DNA of 55,308 nucleotides from [Clostridium] symbiosum ATCC 14940 (lineage in GTDB: Bacteria; Bacillota; Clostridia; Lachnospirales; Lachnospiraceae), in contig NZ_KE992946.1 in assembly GCF_000466485.1 (NCBI RefSeq), positions 19,407 through 74,714 on the forward strand, in the 5' to 3' direction. The stretch's first letter is position 1; each line of letters opens with the position of its first letter. Below are positions 50,103 to 55,308 of this stretch, in pieces. The translations under genes and the position numbers were made by a program. The notes under the pieces were generated by a model that was given only the letters and a program-made list of their open reading frames with translations, was not told the DNA's origin and did not search any database.

Positions 50103-50883
50103 ATTAATTGTATCGGATATAGACGGTACTCTCGTAAAAGACGGGGAAAACCAGATTAATCCGGAGATTTTTGATGTCATTATGGAACTGAAAAAGAAAA
50201 AGAAGATTCATTTTGCGGCTGCCAGCGGGCGTCAGGCCGCCAGCATAGAATATACGTTTTCACCCATAAAGAAGGAGATTTTTTATGTGGCGGAGAATGG
50301 CTCCTATCTGGGATGCTACGGAAGAAATCTTTTTCTTTATCCCATTGAGCGGGCACTTGCCGATTCCATTGCAGTGGATATCAGAAAAGATCCGGAGCTG
50401 GAAGTGATGGTTAGCGGGGCAAAGGGAACTTATCTGGAGACAAAGGACAGGGAATTTATCGACTGGATGACGAAGGGATATCATTTCAATATTATAGAAG
50501 TTGAGGATGTCACGAAAGTCGATGACGAGATTATCAAAGTAGCGGCATACAGAAAAGACGGGATCAGCCATGCCACGGAAGGTTTTTTTAACAAGTACGG
50601 CGACCGGCTGAAGATGACGGTGTCGGGTGACATGTGGATGGACTGCATGGCTTCTGAAGTCAATAAGGGCGAGGCGGTGAAGACGCTTCAGGAGAGTCTG
50701 GGGATTGCGCCGGAAGAGACGATGGCATTTGGCGATCAGTTAAATGACATTGAGATGCTGAAACGGGCCTACTACAGCTTTGCAGTGGGAAATGCCAGAG
50801 ATGAGGTTAAGAATGCCGCGAGATTTCAGGCAGATCTCAATGTAAATGACGGAGTCATGAAAATACTGAAATTATTATTATAA
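50095..50883 (+). CDS. Cof-type HAD hydrolase
   Basis: This 262-residue phosphatase of the HAD superfamily (Cof/class IIB) has motif I SDIDGTLV with nucleophile Asp8, motif II in AASGRQ, and motif IV FGDQLNDIEML near the C-terminus with the cap domain between. Such enzymes dephosphorylate sugar phosphates or FMN/PLP-like compounds; specificity is not visible. It overlaps maf and is followed by a foldase-like lipoprotein gene. Confidence 0.93.
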   Translation: MIKLIVSDIDGTLVKDGENQINPEIFDVIMELKKKKKIHFAAASGRQAASIEYTFSPIKKEIFYVAENGSYLGCYGRNLFLYPIERALADSIAVDIRKDPELEVMVSGAKGTYLETKDREFIDWMTKGYHFNIIEVEDVTKVDDEIIKVAAYRKDGISHATEGFFNKYGDRLKMTVSGDMWMDCMASEVNKGEAVKTLQESLGIAPEETMAFGDQLNDIEMLKRAYYSFAVGNARDEVKNAARFQADLNVNDGVMKILKLLL

Positions 50884-50935
50884 CTTTTCACCACAATCAA
50901 CGGTGTTTTTTAGATTATCACGACAGGAGCTGAAA

Positions 50936-51934
50936 TTGGATAATATGATATGTGGAAATAGAAACAGAACAAGCCCGGCGCCGTTTAGAATGCCGGTGCT
51001 GCTTCTGGCCCTCTGCCTCCTATTTCTGGCCGGATGCGGCCAGGGGGCATCTATGCCGGCCGGCAGGAAGAGTGAGAAGGGATATTCCCTTCCGGAGATC
51101 ATGGTGATTGCCATGACAGAGCAAAACCGCTATGAGGAAATCTGCACGGATCAGATATGGAATGTGGAGATAGCGGAGGAAGGGGAGAATTTTGCCTCTT
51201 ATCTGACCGGACAGATTAAAAATTTTATGGAAGAGCTGAAAATCATGAATCTCCTGGCACAGGACAGGAATATGTCACTTTCGCCGGAAGAGCGTTCAGA
51301 GATGGCGGCGGCAGCGGCGGAATACTTTGGAAATCTTACCGCGGAAGATATCGAGCATATGGGTGTCAGCGAGGAGGACGTGAGAGCAGTATTTGAAGAT
51401 TACTGTCTGGCTGAGAAGCTGGTGGAGGAGCTGACAAAGGGCATAGATCTGGAGGTCAGTGACAGTGAGGCGAAGGTTATTACGGTGATGCAGGCTGAAA
51501 CAGCCGACAGACAGACGGCGGAGAACCTCAGTCTGGCTGCGGCGCAGGAGAATGCGGATTTTGAAAAATGCGCCAGTGATGCAGGCCTGTCTGCCACTAC
51601 CAGACAACTGGGGAGAAAGGAAGAATCCCAGGAGTTTGAAGATGCGGCGTTTGCGCTGTCTGCCGGGCAGGTTAGCCAGGTGATTGAGTCGAATGGAACC
51701 TATTATGTGATTAAGTGCATCAGCGATTATGACGAAGAGGCTACAGCGGCAAGAAAGAAAATCATCTTCGAGGAACGCAAGAGAAAAGCGTTCAAGGAGA
51801 TTTATGACAGCTTTCGGGAAGGAATCAACCTGACCTATTCGGGGGATCCCTGGAATAAGCTGGAGCTTGGGTCCGGACGGTACGCGGCAGGTGCGGATTT
51901 CTTTGAAATTTACAGAAAGTATTCAGGAAAATAA
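50936..51934 (+). CDS. Foldase-like lipoprotein with parvulin (PpiC) domain
   Basis: This 332-residue protein has a signal peptide with lipobox LFLAGCGQ (cysteine near residue 35). A helical SurA/PrsA-like N-domain (about 50-180) follows, then a degenerate rotamase region (about 185-270; QLGRKEESQEFEDAAFALSAGQVSQVIESNGTYYVIKCISD). It should act outside the membrane in protein folding. I use TTG 50936 with CAGGAG six bases upstream; ATG 50945 is the alternative. It is followed closely by the NagZ-like gene. Confidence 0.85.
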   Translation: MDNMICGNRNRTSPAPFRMPVLLLALCLLFLAGCGQGASMPAGRKSEKGYSLPEIMVIAMTEQNRYEEICTDQIWNVEIAEEGENFASYLTGQIKNFMEELKIMNLLAQDRNMSLSPEERSEMAAAAAEYFGNLTAEDIEHMGVSEEDVRAVFEDYCLAEKLVEELTKGIDLEVSDSEAKVITVMQAETADRQTAENLSLAAAQENADFEKCASDAGLSATTRQLGRKEESQEFEDAAFALSAGQVSQVIESNGTYYVIKCISDYDEEATAARKKIIFEERKRKAFKEIYDSFREGINLTYSGDPWNKLELGSGRYAAGADFFEIYRKYSGK

Positions 51935-51956
51935 CGGGCGAAAGGCTGGACAGAGA

Positions 51957-53276
51957 ATGGAAGAACGTCAACGTGGTCAGAGCAGAAGAAATCCGAAAAG
52001 CAGAAGACGGCAGAGAGGCCCGGCAGCCGGGTGGCTTGTTCTATTGCTGGTTGCGGCAGCGGCGGCGGCAGTTTCGGTGTTTTTTCTGCGCCATCTGAAG
52101 GTGCAGGAAGAAGAGAGGGCCAAAACGAGGGATTCCTCGGAGGCTGTGGTGACAGAGTACTTCCCCGGTGACGACAGAAACGAAGCGGCAAAAGATTCGG
52201 CTGCCTCTGAAGAAAATCTGGAAGGGAAAACGCCGATGACAGTCGAAGAAGCGCTGCAAGAGATGACACTCAGGGAAAAGGTGCTGCAATTATTTATGGT
52301 GACGCCGGAGGCTCTTACCGGGGTAGACGAGGTCTATGCTGCCGGAGCTAAGACGGAAGAATCAATCCGCGAATATCCGGTCGGGGGAATCGTCTATTTT
52401 AAGCAGAATCTGCGTTCACCGGATCAGGTGAAAGATATGCTCACGAGAACACAGAAATATTTCAGGGACAATACTGGAATCGAAGCTTTTCTGGCGGTGG
52501 ATGAAGAGGGAGGACAGGTTTCCAGAATCAGCGGAAGAGAAGAATTTGGCATTGCGTCATTTCCTGATATGAGTGAGATCGGGGCCTCGGGTGAACCGCA
52601 GAAGGCATATGAAGTTGGAGATAAAATCGGAACTTATCTGGCTGATCTGGGCTTTAATATGGATTTTGCCCCGGTAGCAGATGTGCTGACCAATCCGGAG
52701 AATACCGTTGTGGCCAGGCGTTCTTTCGGAACAGACGGAGCTGTGACGGCAGCATTTTCCAACGAAGTGGTCAAGGGACTGCAGGCTCATGGCATAAGCG
52801 CTGTCCTGAAGCACTTTCCGGGGCATGGCGGCACAACGGCGGACAGCCATGACGGATATGCAGCCACAGAACGTACGCTCGAGGAACTGATGGCGGAAGA
52901 TTTTGTACCCTTTCTGGAGGGCGGCCGAGCCGGGGCACGGTTCATCATGTCCGGCCATATTGCCGCGCCTGCCGTGACCGGCGACAATACGCCGGCATCC
53001 ATGTCACCAAAGATGATAACGGAGATTTTGCGCGGGACCCTGGGATATGACGGTATCATCATCACAGACGCCCTCAATATGGGGGCAGTCACCTCGTCAT
53101 ACAGTTCCGCTGATGCGGCCGTCAGGGCATTGCAGGCGGGGAATGACATGCTGCTGATGCCGGAAAATTTTCAGGAGGCATACCAGGGAGTCCTGACGGC
53201 GGTGGAAAACGGGACGCTCTCGGAGGAACGGATTAATCAGTCGGTGGAGCGGATCCTAAAGGTGAAGTTTCATTGA
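51957..53276 (+). CDS. Beta-N-acetylhexosaminidase, glycoside hydrolase family 3 (NagZ-like)
   Basis: This 439-residue protein has an N-terminal membrane anchor (about 25-47; WLVLLLVAAAAAAVSVFFL). A GH3 barrel (about 90-435) follows with KHFPGHGGTTADSHDGY, the NagZ-type His-Asp loop, and nucleophile Asp in GIIITDALNMGAV. It removes N-acetylglucosamine residues from cell-wall fragments. The anchor places it outside the membrane as in other Firmicutes. ATG 51957 follows AAAGGCTGG; the reading frame extends back inside the preceding gene without a site. Confidence 0.92.
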   Translation: MEERQRGQSRRNPKSRRRQRGPAAGWLVLLLVAAAAAAVSVFFLRHLKVQEEERAKTRDSSEAVVTEYFPGDDRNEAAKDSAASEENLEGKTPMTVEEALQEMTLREKVLQLFMVTPEALTGVDEVYAAGAKTEESIREYPVGGIVYFKQNLRSPDQVKDMLTRTQKYFRDNTGIEAFLAVDEEGGQVSRISGREEFGIASFPDMSEIGASGEPQKAYEVGDKIGTYLADLGFNMDFAPVADVLTNPENTVVARRSFGTDGAVTAAFSNEVVKGLQAHGISAVLKHFPGHGGTTADSHDGYAATERTLEELMAEDFVPFLEGGRAGARFIMSGHIAAPAVTGDNTPASMSPKMITEILRGTLGYDGIIITDALNMGAVTSSYSSADAAVRALQAGNDMLLMPENFQEAYQGVLTAVENGTLSEERINQSVERILKVKFH

Positions 53277-53308
53277 GGCAGGGAGCAGACGGGGCGTGCC
53301 GTTCAGCG

Positions 53309-53327
53309 TAACAGTTCAGCTTTTATA
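53309..53327. repeat. Fragment of the family C intergenic repeat
   Basis: GCGTAACAGTTCAGC matches the outer arm of the palindromic element at 2218-2357. It lies between the convergent NagZ-like and M18 genes. No pairing arm is present. Confidence 0.35.
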
Positions 53328-54641
53328 CTATGCAAGGAATGCTCTGGTAAGCTGCGCCAGCGCCCACTGATCCTTTATGCCCATCAACTCGCGTGACGAA
53401 TGCATCGCGAGTATTGGCGCCCCGGCATCAACGGCAGGCATGGTCATCATACAGGAGGAGATGCTTCCCAGAGTGGAACCTCCTCTGATATCGGAGCGGT
53501 TGGAAAATTTCCTGTATGGAATGATATTTTGGCGGCACAGCTCTTCGACGACACTGACGTAGGATGCATCTGTGGCATAGGCCTGGGATACGGCCAGCTT
53601 CAGGGCAACGCCCTCATTCAGGCTGATGCGGTCTTTGGGATCATACTTTTCCGCCTGATTGGGGTGCAGGGCATGGGCAACATCGAGGGAGAGCAGGAAT
53701 CCGCCAAATAATGCATCCAGAAAAGAACTCCGGCCGTAACCAAGGCTCAGATAAAGCTTTTCCAGAACGCGTTCCATAAGCGGTGATGCGGCTCCCTGTT
53801 TTGTACTGCTTCCAATCTCTTCATTATCATATAAGACGGCGGCGCTTATGCCGTGTTCCCTGCGGCTGTTCATGATCCCGCTCAGGCAGGCATGGACCGA
53901 GGTGAGGTTGTCAAGGCGCGGAGAAGACAGCATCTCACCATGAATGCCCAGCCGGCAGGGAGTGTCACAGTTATAAATGTAAAATTGATAATCCAGAATA
54001 TCATCCTTACTGCAGCCTGTTTCTTCTGCCAGCAGATCCAGGAAAAAAGAGTCTTTATTCAATGTCTCATCCAGAACAGCCAAAAGCGGCTGCATATCTT
54101 TCTGCGGATTTAATTCCACCCCTTTGTTTACTTCACGGTTAAAATGTATTGCCAGGTTGGGCACGGTCAGAAGCGGGCGGGCGAAGTCTACCAGCAGAAC
54201 CTCAGGATGGAAGGGATCCGGGCTTCGCAGGCATACTTTACCGGCCATCGACAGAGGACGGTCCAGCCATGTATTAAGTATCGGCCCGCCATATACGGAT
54301 ACGTTCAGTTTTGCGTATGAGCCGCATGTCAGCTCAGGGGACGGCTTTACCATCAGGCAGGGCCAGTCGGTATGGGAGGCGGCGATGCGCAGGGACGGCA
54401 CCCCTGATTCGGCGGCAGTGATATCCCTGCCGATCACGAAAGCGGCAAGCGTGGTGTCAAAAATGTTGACAAAATAGCCCATGCCGGCTTTGGGGAACCA
54501 GGCGGCATCCAGCTTCAATTCTTCAAAGCCCCGCCCCTTCAGAAGCTCTGCCGAATACTGAACTGTATGAAACGGAGAAACCCCGGCATTTAAATGCGCG
54601 GTCAGTTCCTCAATGTCTTTCGAATATAAATTGTAATTCAT
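53328..54641 (-). CDS. M18-family aminopeptidase
   Basis: This 437-residue enzyme of the aspartyl aminopeptidase family (M18) has metal and catalytic landmarks RIAASHTDWPCLMVKPSPE (about 85-103), VEL-NPQKDM (about 190), LYDNEEIGSSTKQGAAS (about 270-286) and a C-terminal HSSRELMGIKDQWAL with the last histidine ligand. It releases N-terminal residues, usually acidic, from peptides in the cytosol. AAGGAGG precedes ATG 54641. It is monocistronic and convergent with the NagZ-like gene. Confidence 0.93.
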   Translation of the reverse strand: MNYNLYSKDIEELTAHLNAGVSPFHTVQYSAELLKGRGFEELKLDAAWFPKAGMGYFVNIFDTTLAAFVIGRDITAAESGVPSLRIAASHTDWPCLMVKPSPELTCGSYAKLNVSVYGGPILNTWLDRPLSMAGKVCLRSPDPFHPEVLLVDFARPLLTVPNLAIHFNREVNKGVELNPQKDMQPLLAVLDETLNKDSFFLDLLAEETGCSKDDILDYQFYIYNCDTPCRLGIHGEMLSSPRLDNLTSVHACLSGIMNSRREHGISAAVLYDNEEIGSSTKQGAASPLMERVLEKLYLSLGYGRSSFLDALFGGFLLSLDVAHALHPNQAEKYDPKDRISLNEGVALKLAVSQAYATDASYVSVVEELCRQNIIPYRKFSNRSDIRGGSTLGSISSCMMTMPAVDAGAPILAMHSSRELMGIKDQWALAQLTRAFLA

Positions 54642-54770
54642 GTGAAAATCCTCCTTGAATTTTTATGGCCGGCCCGGAAGGAGAAAACAGCGTGCTTCCC
54701 ACCGCCGGTACTGCTACAAGTATAAAGAATAGCAGGAAAATATGCAATATTTAGTTAAGCAGGTGAGGAC

Positions 54771-55088
54771 GCCGCCGCAGGCCAGCGGACGGGGTGGTGT
54801 GGTGTGTATATGAGTCTTTCGCCCCGGGGGAAGATTGTCGTAATTTGGGGCTGCGGGCGAAGATAAAGTCTGCGGAGCACGCTCCCGCTCTGTGAAATGC
54901 ATCGCGCTGCTAGGCTCGAAAAGACCTCGCCAATCAGCGATGGATTTAGGCGGCATGACCTCGCTAATCAGCGATGGATTTAGGCGGCATCCGCAGACTT
55001 TGTCTTCCCCTCCGCCCCAAGGTCAGGGATTCGCCGGGACGAAAGACTTAAGGCCAAAGGTATCTCCCGTCCACTGGCCTGCGGCCGC
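54771..55088. repeat. Large imperfect inverted repeat with an internal tandem repeat
   Basis: Three successive segments on the left are matched in reverse order on the right: 54771-54793 with 55066-55088 (21 of 23 paired), 54812-54829 with 55032-55049 (15 of 18), and 54859-54876 with 54990-55007 (17 of 18). The centre contains two copies of a 34-bp unit at 54923-54956 and 54957-54990 that differ at one base. No coding capacity with a ribosome site is visible. It could be a MITE-like element or the template of a long folded RNA. Confidence 0.65.
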
Positions 55089-55308
55089 TGAATGTCTCAT
55101 GCGTTAAGTGCGGGCGCGGACCTTGTCGCGGAGCGGAATCAAAGGCGAAAGAATAACTGGCAGCGGCAGTTCCCTCCCCCCTTTGAGACTGGAGACAATC
55201 AGCGTCCGGAGCGGACCGGGTCCGGTGCCGCAAAAATTATCGCCTGAGTCTTCCGTCCCCGGCGATAATCTGGGCCGGGGAAGTAGGCGGAATCAATTGC
55301 GGAGGGGA
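55089..55308. other. GC-rich gene-free tail with hairpins
   Basis: No gene is supported. ATTATCGCC with GGCGATAAT (about 55237-55271) and CCCCGG/CCGGGG repeats suggest it continues the structured region to its left past the window edge. Confidence 0.35.

Noticed and set aside
54923-54990. CRISPR-like repeat
   Set aside because: Only two adjacent 34-bp units with no spacer and no cas genes; it is a simple tandem duplication inside an inverted repeat.

Overview
The window looks like the chromosome of a spore-forming, strictly anaerobic gut Firmicute of the Lachnospiraceae (Clostridium cluster XIVa; Clostridium symbiosum, Enterocloster or Hungatella-like). The grounds are a complete spoIIIA operon, spoIVB next to spo0A, a leucine T-box, an amino-acid-reducing CoA-dehydratase/Etf operon, a Na+ decarboxylase pump subunit, and moderate G+C with strong GGAGG ribosome sites. 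The genus is inference. I saw no rRNA, tRNA, CRISPR array, complete insertion sequence or prophage.

Layout. 1-4.1 kb: a truncated gene end, small regulators (CD3324-like, Fur/PerR-like, SdpR), DUF1062, a QueD/PTPS-like enzyme and an SdpI-like membrane protein. 4.3-6.7 kb: a T-box-controlled 2-isopropylmalate synthase whose C-terminus is an AraC-type DNA-binding domain. 7.0-9.9 kb: a MEMO-AMMECR1 fusion with its radical SAM partner, and a DUF1847 protein. 10.0-12.4 kb: threonine dehydratase, RidA and an RpiR-type regulator behind a promoter with nested inverted repeats. 12.5-13.8 kb: a lipoprotein and pyridoxamine kinase.

14.2-27.3 kb is the most interesting block: a tightly packed operon of membrane transporter, urocanase homologue, class III CoA-transferase, two 2-hydroxyacyl-CoA dehydratase subunits, acyl-CoA dehydrogenase, EtfB, EtfA and a 945-residue SARP/BTAD-type regulator. 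Apart from the urocanase it has the order of the clostridial reductive amino-acid (Stickland) operons for leucine and phenylalanine. This suggests a histidine/urocanate (or thiourocanate) route in which urocanyl-CoA is reduced to an imidazole-propionate-type product.

27.3-33.4 kb carries spoIIIAA-AH and an Asp23 protein. 33.4-42.5 kb breaks the usual nusB-xse-ispA-dxs-recN synteny. It holds a structured RNA leader resembling the yybP-ykoY riboswitch, an orphan Na+ pump beta subunit with a 37-residue gamma-like protein, a two-headed GntR regulator, a phosphorelay module (hybrid kinase, Hpt, REC-HD-GYP-GGDEF) that should act on c-di-GMP, an FMN-binding split-barrel protein and what looks like a remnant of an FMN riboswitch. 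42.7-54.6 kb returns to core genes: spoIVB, spo0A, glgA, HD hydrolase, DUF212, a membrane protein, maf, a HAD phosphatase, a foldase-like lipoprotein, NagZ-like glycosidase and M18 aminopeptidase. The right end has no gene and consists of a large inverted repeat with an internal tandem repeat.

Several families of short palindromes recur between genes, repeatedly placed directly after intrinsic terminators. Start codons were chosen from visible ribosome-binding sites and often differ from the longest open frame.
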